Assembly: GCF_036786105.1 (NCBI RefSeq)
Contig: NZ_DAIQRQ010000024.1
Span: 1-64,000 of the forward strand
DNA: 64,000 nt
Source: Ohtaekwangia sp036786105
GTDB lineage: Bacteria > Bacteroidota > Bacteroidia > Cytophagales > Cyclobacteriaceae
Reading direction: 5' to 3'
Position numbers and translations under genes: made by a program. Under the pieces are notes generated by a model. That model did not search any database. It saw nothing but the letters and a program-made list of their open reading frames with translations, and was not told the origin of the DNA. Shown in pieces: positions 17,941-25,952 of the stretch. Position 1 is the first letter of the stretch. Each line of letters starts with the position of its first letter.

Positions 17941-17976
17941 AAAAGAAGAGGTTGCCCTGTGGCAGCCTCTTCTTTT
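17941..17976 (-). terminator. Strong hairpin terminator after the SnoaL-like gene
   Basis: AAAAGAAGAGGTTGCC pairs perfectly with GGCAGCCTCTTCTTTT apart from one extra base; loop ctgt. Placed 18 bases past the stop on the minus strand, with an A run in front that reads as T. Confidence 0.88.
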
Positions 17977-17993
17977 GCTATGCGTCTGCAATG

Positions 17994-18374
17994 CTAAACA
18001 AAAAATTCCTCGCGCGCTATCTTACCATCTTTTACCTGGTATACACATAGCTCAGGCATGCTCATGCGGCCCTGCCCTTTCATGGTAATATCCATCGCCA
18101 TGGTAAATGCAATGGTATTGCCGGCAATCAGTGGTTCTGATACTTCAATGCCGTGTACCTGCTCCACCATGCTTTCGAACTTGCGTCCTTTTTCTTCGAT
18201 CGCATTTAAACCACGCGTTTCTTTCGCAAATTCTGGTGTTTCATAGGGTTCAATACTCACAGCATTGTCAGCATACAATTCTCTATGAGCGCCTCCCCAG
18301 TCGGCTTTGCGACAATACGAAGTCAATCGTTTGGCAATCTCTTTCGTTGGCATGTTCAATTCTTTTGTTTCCAT
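17994..18374 (-). CDS. SnoaL-like (NTF2 fold) protein
   Basis: A 126-residue NTF2-fold protein of the SnoaL-like group: helical start (KEIAKRLTSYCRKADWGGAH), the ELYADNAVSIEPYET segment typical of the fold, a conserved GLNAIEEKGRKFE helix and C-terminal strands ending ELCVYQVKDGKIAREEFFV. Such proteins can be small isomerases, cyclases or just binding domains; the substrate is unknown. Monocistronic. An alternative ATG at codon 8 (MPTKEI) is possible. Confidence 0.85.
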   Translation of the reverse strand: METKELNMPTKEIAKRLTSYCRKADWGGAHRELYADNAVSIEPYETPEFAKETRGLNAIEEKGRKFESMVEQVHGIEVSEPLIAGNTIAFTMAMDITMKGQGRMSMPELCVYQVKDGKIAREEFFV

Positions 18375-18555
18375 GTTACATTAGTTTTGGTGAATACTAA
18401 ATTGTACAGCAAGAAGCATGTATACTAACGTACCTTCTGTGTATTCAGATGCCTTGGAGCTGCGCTTTCAGCATATTAATTTTCCTTGTTTAAACACTTC
18501 GCCATCTTCCGCACATTACGCTCTGCGATTTTGCTGAAATAACAATATAGATTTA

Positions 18556-18585
18556 TTTCCCACAGAAATCACAGAATATCACAGG
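18556..18585 (+). repeat. CCCACAGAAATCACAG dispersed element, copy 1
   Basis: TTTCCCACAGAAATCACAGA followed by ATATCACAG; its near-identical reverse complement occurs at 23193-23222. Intergenic in this copy. Confidence 0.75.
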
Positions 18586-18616
18586 TCATGAACTAAAAAG
18601 TCTCTGCAAATTGACA

Positions 18617-18730
18617 CGGAATAAAGTCGGAAAGTCCGAAAAGATGGAGAATACATTGTGCGCATTCAACACACCCTATCCTTACTCACACTTCCAGCAG
18701 CCAGAAGCCAGAAGCCAGTAACCAACAGGC
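18617..18730. repeat. Composite dispersed element, copy 1
   Basis: Module 1 (18617-18644) read on the minus strand is a TTTTCGGACTTTCCGACTTT-type run ending TTCCG; module 2 (18684-18730) is CTCACACTTCCAGCAGCCAG followed by repeated AAGCCAG words. Both modules recur at 23743-23893, 24405-24570 and 28017-28240. Confidence 0.7.
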
Positions 18731-18879
18731 CAATTGTTTGAATTTTACAAGTATTGATTTGATTGTTATAAGTGTCAGAGCGGCTTGGCGGCTACTTTTG
18801 CAGGATGTACAACTCTTCACGCAAAAAAAGTTGTGTAAAGGGAACTGAAAACGTAATAACCTGCATTTAGTATAACACT

Positions 18880-19779
18880 ATGGTTAAAACAGAAACACTA
18901 GAAGATTTTTACCGGCAGAAGTTTAACTGGATGCCGGAGAACCTGCGTCAGGATATTGGACACTTCAACGTGTTCCGCATGGAGGATTGCATAGGGCCCA
19001 ACAAGGAAGCACCCAAATATAGCAGGCGTGATTTTTACAAGGTGGTGCTTATCCGGGGTAAACATATATACCACTATGCCGACAAGAGCCTTGAGGTAGC
19101 AGGTACTTCGCTTATCTTCTTCAATCCGCACGTACCCTATACGTTTGAACAACATACGCCTGACCCTACCGGCTACTTCGCTATATTTAAAGAAGCCTTC
19201 TTTACGGAGCGATTGCGTGGCGGCATCAGCGCGTTGCCCATGTTTATACCGGGTAACAAGCCAAGCTTTATTCTAAACAAAACACAGGATAAATATGTGA
19301 GCAGTGTTTTTGAAAAGATGCTGGAAGAGATCGGCTCTGACTATGTATATAAGTATGATCTGCTGCGGAATTATATTATGGAGATCATTCACTATGCCAT
19401 CAAGATACAACCCAGTGAAACACTTTATCATCACACCGATGCCAATGCACGTATAACCGCTGTGTTTGCTGAATTACTGGAACGGCAGTTTCCAATCGAA
19501 TCGCCTACACAACGATTTACACTGCGCTCTGCCCGCGATTTTGCAGAGCAGCTTTCGGTACACGTTAACCACTTGAACCGTGCCATCCGGCTAACAACTG
19601 GTAAAACCACAAGCGATCACATCTTCGACCGCATTACCAGCGAAGCAAAAGTATTGCTGAAACATACCAACTGGAATATAGCGGAGATCAGCTACTGTCT
19701 CGGCTTTGAAGAGCCTGCGCATTTCAATCACTTCTTTAAAAAACATACCAATCTTACACCTTCGGCTTACCGTGGGTAA
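18880..19779 (+). CDS. AraC-family transcriptional regulator
   Basis: A 299-residue regulator. The N-terminal cupin-like domain (about 30-110) has the strands YKVVLIRGKHIYHYADKS and TSLIFFNPHVPYTFE. The C-terminal AraC double helix-turn-helix (about 205-299) contains DFAEQLSVHVNHLNRAIRLT and NIAEISYCLGFEEPAHFNHFFKKHT, a canonical second recognition helix. The target genes and ligand are not evident. The small gene right after it is related in sequence to the linker between its two domains (residues 128-177). Confidence 0.94.
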   Translation: MVKTETLEDFYRQKFNWMPENLRQDIGHFNVFRMEDCIGPNKEAPKYSRRDFYKVVLIRGKHIYHYADKSLEVAGTSLIFFNPHVPYTFEQHTPDPTGYFAIFKEAFFTERLRGGISALPMFIPGNKPSFILNKTQDKYVSSVFEKMLEEIGSDYVYKYDLLRNYIMEIIHYAIKIQPSETLYHHTDANARITAVFAELLERQFPIESPTQRFTLRSARDFAEQLSVHVNHLNRAIRLTTGKTTSDHIFDRITSEAKVLLKHTNWNIAEISYCLGFEEPAHFNHFFKKHTNLTPSAYRG

Positions 19780-19841
19780 TTACGCAAACTAACCTTACTA
19801 ACAAAGATGCTATAGCGACATTGCAAGAAGATCGTATCGCC

Positions 19842-20168
19842 ATGCTTACATTAAAGAAAACAGAGGATCGTTTTTTCATCAGCCATTCTTCCGATAAGGC
19901 AAGCGCTGCGATCTCCTATCAATTCAGCTCACATTCGCTTCCGGAAAAAACACAGGAACATCTCCGGTCGCTATATATTTCCGGTAAAATAGATTGCACG
20001 TATGCGTTAAGCGACAAGCAGGAACAGGAGCTTGTCGATATCCTGAAGAAAATAAAAAAGGAAAAGAAATCAGACTATATCTTTACCGATCATTTACAAA
20101 AAACATACCTGGTAGAGCTTATTCACTTCATCACAAAAGTGCACTATAAACGCCACGACTGTTTATAG
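19842..20168 (+). CDS. Small protein related to the AraC linker region
   Basis: A 108-residue protein without a signal peptide. Residues 52-101 align without gaps to residues 128-177 of the AraC regulator just upstream, with about 13 identities in 50 and many conservative changes; the best part is SDYIFTDHLQKTYLVELIHF against SDYVYKYDLLRNYIMEIIHY. It has no helix-turn-helix. It could be a degraded regulator, or a small partner that docks like the linker helices. The ATG at 19842 is preferred to an upstream TTG. Confidence 0.6.
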   Translation: MLTLKKTEDRFFISHSSDKASAAISYQFSSHSLPEKTQEHLRSLYISGKIDCTYALSDKQEQELVDILKKIKKEKKSDYIFTDHLQKTYLVELIHFITKVHYKRHDCL

Positions 20169-20215
20169 CACATACTTTGCCAGGCATATACACGAAACAT
20201 AGGCGAACCGACAAA

Positions 20216-21856
20216 CTATATCGGAAAATATAGCTTAAACACCGATCCTTCACCGGGTATGCTGCTTGCGGTAACATACCCCTGATGGTTTGTCATGATG
20301 CGCTTTACAATGGCGAGCCCGATACCAGAGCTATTGGGTGTACTCTTGTCGAGCCGGTGAAATACTTCGAATATCTTTTTGGTGTATTGCTCATCGAAAC
20401 CAATACCATTATCGGCAACCGATATTTCGTAATATGCCATTGCTTTATGGATGCCACCGATGTTCTCAACCTCAGGAGCACTCGGAAGAATTTGCCTGCA
20501 TGAGAGCCGAATCACCGGAGGCTCATCGGGCTTGGAGAACTTAAGGGCATTAGAGATCAGGTTATTGAATAACTGCGACAACTGAAACGCTATACCGGTA
20601 ACAACCGGTAAGCTATTGGCGTGTACCGCTGCTTTCTTGTCTTGTATTGCAAGCTCCAGATCGCTCAATACACCCTGAATAATTTTATTGAGATCAACAG
20701 GCGCTACAAGTTCAGCATCCTGCTCAAGTTGCGAGTATGCCAGCAAGTCTTCCATCAGCTTTTGCATGCGTGCTGCGCTGGTGGTAATTTTTTCAGAGTA
20801 CTCTTGTAACTGTTCTATCGACCGGTTGGATTCGCGCTGGCGACCGGCAAACACTTGTATTTTTCGTATAGGTTCCTTCAGATCGTGGCTTACCACATAA
20901 GCATAAGACGACAGCTCACTATTCAGTCGCTGCAGCTCAATATTTTTTCTTTCCAGTTCAACAGCATATCGTTTCAGTCTGTCGTCTGCTTTTTTCTTTT
21001 CCGTAAGGTCACGCGTAACTTTCGAATAGCCTATAATATTTCCATCACTGTCGTGAAGCGCAGTAATAACGATGCTTCCCCAAAATTTTGATCCATCTTT
21101 ACGTACACGCCAACCTTCATGCAACGCTTTGCCACTATGTGCCGCTTCCTCCAGCAGAAAATCGGGCAGTCCGCCTGCTACATCTTCTTTGGTATAAAAT
21201 ACTTTAAAGCTCTTGCCAACAATCTCGTGTTCTTTGTATCCTTTAATATACTCTGCACCTGTGTTCCAGTTCTGAATTATACCGTGTGTGTCGAGTAATA
21301 ATATAGCATAGTCTTGAACTTCGGCAATCATCCGGTGATAGCGCTCTTCACTTTTCTTCAGTGCTTCGTTTGCCTGGCGCAATTCCTCAGCTATAGCACT
21401 AAGTCTGTCTTGCGCTATCTTTTGTTCAGCAAGGTAATTGCTGAGTTTATCATCCATAATTTTCTTTTCAGTAAGATCGCGGGTCATTTTTATAAAACCC
21501 GTTACCTCGTCACTACCCGCATGAATCGCGGTGATTGTAGTGCTACCCCAGAAGCGGGTGCCGTCTTTCTTTATACGCCAGCCCTCGTGCACGGCTTTTC
21601 CCTGCCTACGCGCCTGCTCCAGAAGTTGTTCCGGCAGATTTGCCCTGCGATCTTCTTCGCTATAAAAAATGCGGAAACTTTTTCCTAAAATTTCATCGGT
21701 CCTATAGCCTTTTATCTTTTCTGCACCCTTGTTCCATGTCGATATTATACCGGTCTTATCCAAATACATAATGGCATAATCATCCACTTCGGCGATCATC
21801 AGGTCAAATCGATCTTCGCTCATTTGGAATGGAGGGGTAGAATTTTTCACTGGCAT
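20216..21856 (-). CDS. Sensor histidine kinase with two PAS domains
   Basis: A 546-residue soluble kinase. Two PAS-PAC units (about 10-125 and 165-285) are near-duplicates: IMYLDKTGIISTWNKGAEKI and ILLLDTHGIIQNWNTGAEYI; each is followed by KDGxxFWGS and TRDLTEKKK. A coiled segment leads to the HisKA box SYAYVVSHDLKEPIRKIQVF. The ATPase domain has NLISNALKFSKP, DNGIGFDEQY and GIGLAIVKRIMTNHQGYV. This layout matches kinases often seen with CheY-like partners, and a receiver gene lies 180 bases upstream in the same direction. The ATG at 21856 is chosen over a TTG at 21886. Confidence 0.93.
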   Translation of the reverse strand: MPVKNSTPPFQMSEDRFDLMIAEVDDYAIMYLDKTGIISTWNKGAEKIKGYRTDEILGKSFRIFYSEEDRRANLPEQLLEQARRQGKAVHEGWRIKKDGTRFWGSTTITAIHAGSDEVTGFIKMTRDLTEKKIMDDKLSNYLAEQKIAQDRLSAIAEELRQANEALKKSEERYHRMIAEVQDYAILLLDTHGIIQNWNTGAEYIKGYKEHEIVGKSFKVFYTKEDVAGGLPDFLLEEAAHSGKALHEGWRVRKDGSKFWGSIVITALHDSDGNIIGYSKVTRDLTEKKKADDRLKRYAVELERKNIELQRLNSELSSYAYVVSHDLKEPIRKIQVFAGRQRESNRSIEQLQEYSEKITTSAARMQKLMEDLLAYSQLEQDAELVAPVDLNKIIQGVLSDLELAIQDKKAAVHANSLPVVTGIAFQLSQLFNNLISNALKFSKPDEPPVIRLSCRQILPSAPEVENIGGIHKAMAYYEISVADNGIGFDEQYTKKIFEVFHRLDKSTPNSSGIGLAIVKRIMTNHQGYVTASSIPGEGSVFKLYFPI

Positions 21857-22035
21857 CGAAACTTCTTCATATATGAAAATTAACAAAACGTATTATCATG
21901 GCATTTTTTCCTCACATCAGATTTAACAAAGATTTCTTGTGCTATAAACCGTGCGGGTTTCCCGATAAAAACCGATAAAGCCTAAACAAATTCTAATGTA
22001 AATTACCATGCCAGCCAAATGCCGCTAACTGCGAA

Positions 22036-22497
22036 TTAAAGATCAATAAAGATCTTGTGCTTTTTGTTACGAGCCGCACTCTTTATAGCCTGCTGCAGAG
22101 TGGCGTGATTAACATTCTGTTCGGAGATAGAACGAAGGAAATCTTTCAGATCAAAAAAACTGGTTGGCTTCTCATAGAAACAGATAGCGCCTTTATTTAG
22201 CGCCTTGCGGCCATCGTAGATGGATGAGGTTGTAGAAAACATGATGATGGGCGTGTCGGTAAGCCGTTCGTGCTTTTTCAGGTAATCAAGCACCTCCCAG
22301 CCATTCATCTGCGGCATGTTGATATCAAGAAAAATAAGATCAGGGCTATCAATTGTATTTGATTCGATCTTCCGGATTAGATTAATACCATCATTCTCCC
22401 AGCGGCAAGTTGCTGATGGGCTTACTTCCTTTAAAGCTTCACAAAAAAGTTCAGCATCGTCCTGGTCATCATCAACCAGCAGTATTGTTTTTAGCAT
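22036..22497 (-). CDS. Single-domain CheY-like response regulator
   Basis: A 153-residue receiver domain with no output domain. It shows the acidic pair in LLVDDDQDDAELF, the phosphoacceptor Asp in DLIFLDINMPQMNGWEVLDY, the conserved Ser/Thr in IIMFSTTSS and Lys in CFYEKPTSF. The insertion between strands 2 and 3 is typical of Rcp1-like receivers paired with PAS/phytochrome-type kinases, and the PAS-PAS kinase follows directly. Together they probably form a phosphorelay. Confidence 0.93.
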   Translation of the reverse strand: MLKTILLVDDDQDDAELFCEALKEVSPSATCRWENDGINLIRKIESNTIDSPDLIFLDINMPQMNGWEVLDYLKKHERLTDTPIIMFSTTSSIYDGRKALNKGAICFYEKPTSFFDLKDFLRSISEQNVNHATLQQAIKSAARNKKHKIFIDL

Positions 22498-22838
22498 TTG
22501 TAGGAGAACTCGCGGATTAATTTTAAAAAGTGCAGCTTAGTATATTACTAAAGATGTATTAATAGTACAAAGATTACTTCAAAAAAGTGCTTAACGGTCG
22601 ATTAAAGGCATAAATGATACTCAAATGTCAAATAACTTCCTGAAAGATACTGTATTTTAAGGATAATGCTGTCGGTCTGCTGCTCAGATTTCCTGCTAAG
22701 AGCAACGTTCACAATTATCAATGCACGTTACTCTGAGACTGATCGGATTAAATCTCAAGGTATAAATCCCTGAACCGGCAGCGGTTGTTGAAATCAAATT
22801 TTAGTTGACGAATGTATCTCACTCAAAAATCTGTGACA
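22498..22838. other. Intergenic region, nothing recognised
   Basis: About 340 bases between the receiver gene and the next minus-strand frame. No hairpin, repeat or RNA gene seen. Confidence 0.4.
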
Positions 22839-23243
22839 TTACTTTCTTCGCGCCTTTACCTGCAACACTTTGGCCGCCGGTGCTATGGCATAAAGCTCAT
22901 GTATTTCATGCCGGGTATTGATATAGAGTTTTAAACGATCTTCAGAAGGCGTTGTAGTACGCACTTCGCTCGCCAGAAACTCAAAAAACAACTCCCCCAG
23001 AAACGCAGAGGTATTAACATCTGCCGATATCAGACTTAGCGCTTCCAGTATTTCACGTTGGTTGGTATAGGATATAGTTTGATGATCACCCTCATCACTT
23101 GGATGGCTTTCTCCTAAAGATTTCACAGACAAAAATGCAATGAAATCTCCCACAGAACCCACAGATATACACAGATTAAATGCAGCAAAAGCTTCTGTGA
23201 AATTCTGTGATTTCTGTGGGAAACAAATCAAATCCAATGACAC
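22839..23243 (-). CDS. Hypothetical protein, N terminus built on a repeat
   Basis: A 134-residue open frame. The C-terminal two thirds (REILEALSLISADVNTSAFL, FFEFLASEVRTTT, then a basic tail KVLQVKARRK) look like a helical protein. The first 35 or so codons read through the CCCACAGAAATCACAG inverted repeat at 23145-23224, so that part is probably not genuine. Either translation starts within the frame (GTG or TTG near 23120) or this is the remnant of a longer gene cut by the repeat. No family recognised. Confidence 0.35.
   Translation of the reverse strand: MSLDLICFPQKSQNFTEAFAAFNLCISVGSVGDFIAFLSVKSLGESHPSDEGDHQTISYTNQREILEALSLISADVNTSAFLGELFFEFLASEVRTTTPSEDRLKLYINTRHEIHELYAIAPAAKVLQVKARRK
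23145..23224. repeat. CCCACAGAAATCACAG element, copy 2, inverted pair
   Basis: The left part (23145-23177) carries CCCACAGA...CCCACAGAT...CACAGATT; the right part (23191-23224) carries CTTCTGTGAAATTCTGTGAT then TTCTGTGGGAAAC, the complement of the 18556-18585 element. The two halves form an imperfect hairpin. Confidence 0.7.
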
Positions 23244-23323
23244 AAAGTGTCACCAGCACTATTTTTCACTTTCAGCTTTTCGCTTTAATTTGGCGCACAA
23301 ATGCAGAGATACTATTCTGAACT

Positions 23324-23743
23324 ATGAAACGCTTTACCGCACACGCATCCATATACACATTAAGCATCGCTTTCATTTCGCTGGCTTTCGGCATGGCGGG
23401 TTGTAACCGCTGCGAGCATCCGGTATATTTTAATGTGATGTCGGTATCGACCGACTCGAAGATGGTGCTCGACCTCGATGGAGGCGAAGTGCACGAAACC
23501 TATACCGTACCGGCCGGAGCACAAGACCCTAAGAAGCCAATGAAGCTGCTCAACGGCTATTGCTCGTCTGACAGTCTCATCAACGTGAAATATACCCTCA
23601 ACGGCATCGATACAGCTTTCGTAATAAATCGCAGGCAAGTAAAAGGGTGCCTGCTGGGCGACAAAGTAAACGGCAGGCCAGGGGTGTACTACGAAACGCG
23701 CAGGAAAGAAGAAGAACCGATCAGCTGCACGACTTGTAACTAG
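23324..23743 (+). CDS. Hypothetical lipoprotein, cysteine-bearing
   Basis: A 139-residue protein with a signal sequence ending in the lipobox GMAGC (Cys27). After it come NRCEHPVYFNVMSVSTDSKM and a beta-rich middle; further cysteines at LNGYCSSD, VKGCLLGD and the terminal SCTTCN could form disulfides. No family recognised. It is bounded by repeats and seems to be transcribed alone. Confidence 0.7.
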   Translation: MKRFTAHASIYTLSIAFISLAFGMAGCNRCEHPVYFNVMSVSTDSKMVLDLDGGEVHETYTVPAGAQDPKKPMKLLNGYCSSDSLINVKYTLNGIDTAFVINRRQVKGCLLGDKVNGRPGVYYETRRKEEEPISCTTCN

Positions 23744-23893
23744 TTGCCGGCTTCCGGCTACGAGCTGCCAGAGATTTGGGGAGTGAGATTAACTGTGGCC
23801 GCTTCGCATAAGTATATTTTTTCTGAACGTTTCTGACATTAATCTTTCGGACATCTGACTTTCCAACTTTTCCGTCTTCCCGACTCTTACAAC
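23743..23893. repeat. Composite dispersed element, copy 2
   Basis: 23743-23790 read on the minus strand gives CTCACTCCCCAAATCTCTGG then CAGCTCGTAGCCGGAAGCCGG (module 2); 23845-23893 reads TTTCGGACATCTGACTTTCC then TTCCGTCTTCCCGACTCTTAC (module 1). Fills most of the gap before the SiaC gene. Confidence 0.7.
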
Positions 23894-24036
23894 TTACAGA
23901 AACTTTATTCGTCCAACCAACAGGTTATCAGCAAATAAATTATGCATTCATCCGTTTATAGCTGAAAGATTTTTTTCGAAACGGGATTGTTTAAGCTTCG
24001 CGGCTTGTTCAATACTTGTAATGCTACAGGAAGCTT

Positions 24037-24405
24037 ATGGATATTTTACAAATTACCGGAACTGACGATACTCCTTCTGTAACACTGAATAAAGCAGATG
24101 GAGTTTTTGAATTATCAGGGCGTTCGCTGCCGGAAGATGCGCTGGCATTCTATGATCCTGTTTTTAAATGGCTGAAGGCGTACGCCAACGAGCCGAATGC
24201 CACCACCGAATTTACGTTTAAACTTGATTACTTCAATACCGCTTCATCCAAGGTAATACTCGACCTTCTGCAGTTTCTCAAAAACATCAACGGCATCCGT
24301 ATCGTATGGTACGCTGAAGACGATGACGAAGAAATCCTTGATGCCGGCAAGGAATATTCCGAACAGGTGGATGTGCCATTTGAGTTTAGAACACTTGCAC
24401 AATGA
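24037..24405 (+). CDS. SiaC-family regulatory phosphoprotein (DUF1987)
   Basis: A 122-residue protein matching SiaC/DUF1987 along its length: FELSGRSLPEDALAFYDPVF near the start, the conserved TFKLDYFNTASSKVILDLLQ segment in the middle and a C-terminal strand region. In Pseudomonas, SiaC is phosphorylated by SiaB and dephosphorylated by the SpoIIE-like SiaA, controlling c-di-GMP signalling. Neither partner is visible nearby, so this copy is an orphan in the window. The preceding 140 bases contain no clear promoter. Confidence 0.92.
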   Translation: MDILQITGTDDTPSVTLNKADGVFELSGRSLPEDALAFYDPVFKWLKAYANEPNATTEFTFKLDYFNTASSKVILDLLQFLKNINGIRIVWYAEDDDEEILDAGKEYSEQVDVPFEFRTLAQ

Positions 24406-24570
24406 AATAGCTACGAGCCGCTAGATTCCAGCTGCTAGCGGTGTGAGTGTGACGCTGTATGTCACAGAATTGCACGGAAGAAAGTCTGAAAGAAATATAG
24501 TATGCGAGGCTGGCACACCCAATCTCACCCCCACACAGCCAGCGGCTCGCAGCTCGCAACCAGTAGCTAC
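24405..24570. repeat. Composite dispersed element, copy 3, with inverted ends
   Basis: Left end GCTACGAGCCGCTAGATTCC and right end GCGGCTCGCAGCTCGCAACC...GTAGCTAC are related in inverted orientation. Module 1 (24475-24494, CGGAAGAAAGTCTGAAAG on the plus strand) lies between two module-2 copies (GGTGTGAGTGTGA at left, CTCACCCCCACACAGCCAGC at right). Confidence 0.7.
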
Positions 24571-24677
24571 CTTACGCGCTCTCCCCTTCACATTGTCATA
24601 ATCACACCCCCATGAGATGGTTTTTGCCAGGTAATTTTGTCTTGTAAAGAAAACAAAACAACTAAATACAAGACTAT

Positions 24678-25151
24678 ATGCAAAAGATCACCACATTTCT
24701 CTGGTTCAACAATGAAGCGGAAGAAGCTGCGAAGTTCTATACTTCTGTCTTCAAAGATTCTAAAATTATCAGCACATCTTATTATGGTGAAGGTGCCCCT
24801 TTACCAAAAGGTACGGCACTGGTGGTAACGTTTCAATTGAATGGCCAGGAGTTTATGGCGCTTAATGGCGGGCCACATTTTAAATTCACCGAAGCTATAT
24901 CGCTCTCGATTGCCTGCGAAACACAGCAGGAACTGGACTACTATTGGGATAAACTTTCTGCCGGTGGCTCACAACAGCAATGCGGCTGGCTGAAAGATAA
25001 ATACGGGCTGTCGTGGCAAGTGGTGCCTGCGAAATTAGGCGAATGGATGACCGACAAAGACCACACAAAATCAGATCGCGTGATGGCTGCCGTTATGAAA
25101 ATGGTAAAGCTCGACATCCAAACGATGCAAGATGCCTATAACGGCAAGTAA
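24678..25151 (+). CDS. VOC family protein, PhnB-like
   Basis: A 157-residue vicinal-oxygen-chelate protein of the PhnB / 3-demethylubiquinone-methyltransferase-like group. It begins ITTFLWFNNEAEEAAKFYTS, then FQLNGQEFMALNGGPHFKFT with the conserved GGP, and ends CGWLKDKYGLSWQVVPAKLG and a SDRVMAAVMKMVKLD helix. Despite the family name, methyltransferase activity is not expected; the substrate is unknown. Followed by a hairpin (25177-25214). Confidence 0.93.
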   Translation: MQKITTFLWFNNEAEEAAKFYTSVFKDSKIISTSYYGEGAPLPKGTALVVTFQLNGQEFMALNGGPHFKFTEAISLSIACETQQELDYYWDKLSAGGSQQQCGWLKDKYGLSWQVVPAKLGEWMTDKDHTKSDRVMAAVMKMVKLDIQTMQDAYNGK

Positions 25152-25176
25152 GTTATCTCTGTAACCACATCTGTAA

Positions 25177-25216
25177 CACCATTCAACACATTAATATATA
25201 TGCGTTGAACGGTGTT
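25177..25216 (+). terminator. Hairpin after the VOC gene
   Basis: AACACCATTCAAC pairs with GTTGAACGGTGTT across an AT-rich loop (acattaatatatatgc) with one mismatch; T residues follow. Its right half is repeated after the 100-N gap. Confidence 0.65.
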
Positions 25217-25241
25217 ACTTGTGGGTAAGTAATTAAAGCTA

Positions 25242-25341
25242 NNNNNNNNNNNNNNNNNNNNNNNNNNNNNNNNNNNNNNNNNNNNNNNNNNNNNNNNNNN
25301 NNNNNNNNNNNNNNNNNNNNNNNNNNNNNNNNNNNNNNNNN
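25242..25341. other. Assembly gap of 100 N flanked by a 55-bp identical overlap
   Basis: The 55 bases before the gap (25187-25241) are identical to the 55 bases after it (25342-25396). This is what two contigs sharing one k-mer of 55 look like when scaffolded without merging. The real sequence probably has a single copy and no gap. Confidence 0.85.
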
Positions 25342-25405
25342 CACATTAATATATATGCGTTGAACGGTGTTACTTGTGGGTAAGTAATTAAAGCTAAGTC
25401 TCCCT

Positions 25406-25882
25406 CTACTGTAACTTGATTAACTCGGCACGAATATTCCGGGCTGCTTCCTCGCAGAGGTTAATCTTCGCAGATATAGCTTCTACCTCTTGCTCAATTT
25501 GTTCAATAACAATAGTCTGATTCCGTATCTGCTCTTCGCGTTCATTAGGTGTGCGCAGCAGTTGATATTGCCTGATTGTGCCGAGCTTATCTTGGGCTGC
25601 TTCCAGGTCGGCCTTAAAGATTATAAGACGGTTGCTGAATCCATCGTGTTCTGCTTCAACACTGGTTAGCGAATCTTTAAGCTGTTGTATTCTGTCTAAC
25701 CGTTGCCGCACAGCATTCTCGGTTGCGATGCGAATGGAATCTTCGCGTTGCTTTTGTTCTGCCTGGGCTCTTTCACGATTGTTGCAGGCTGCCAGCATAT
25801 ATACCATCATCAGTATATATATTGTATTATTCAATAATGATTGCTGGGAATAAAAAGAGCTGAACGATAGTTTGTTTTTCAT
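25406..25882 (-). CDS. Coiled-coil lipoprotein, hypothetical
   Basis: A 158-residue protein with a long signal region and lipobox MLAAC (Cys33). The mature part is almost entirely charged helix: ERAQAEQKQREDSIRIATEN, then LDRIQQLKDSLTSVEAEHD and EEQIRNQTIVIEQIEQEVEA, giving heptad-like spacing and a likely coiled coil. It ends IRAELIKLQ. No enzyme domain. It probably is an inner- or outer-membrane anchored periplasmic protein of unknown role. Confidence 0.7.
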   Translation of the reverse strand: MKNKLSFSSFYSQQSLLNNTIYILMMVYMLAACNNRERAQAEQKQREDSIRIATENAVRQRLDRIQQLKDSLTSVEAEHDGFSNRLIIFKADLEAAQDKLGTIRQYQLLRTPNEREEQIRNQTIVIEQIEQEVEAISAKINLCEEAARNIRAELIKLQ

Positions 25883-25952
25883 ACAAATACATTTATAGGT
25901 AACAGTATATTTTTAGCTAATGGGTTGAATTCCGGAATACACTTTCACTATA

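Larger units (their letters stand above)
18375..18879. other. Intergenic region containing two dispersed repeats
   Basis: About 500 bases between the divergent SnoaL-like and AraC genes. It contains the CCCACAGAAATCACAG element (18556-18585) and a composite element (18617-18730). A weak inverted repeat (tacaact ... agttgtgta, near 18807-18836) lies upstream of the AraC gene. No coding frame is credible. Confidence 0.6.

Noticed and set aside
25187..25396. 55-bp direct repeat as an attachment site or mobile-element boundary
   Set aside because: Copies abut a 100-N gap exactly and are of k-mer length; best explained as an assembly artefact.
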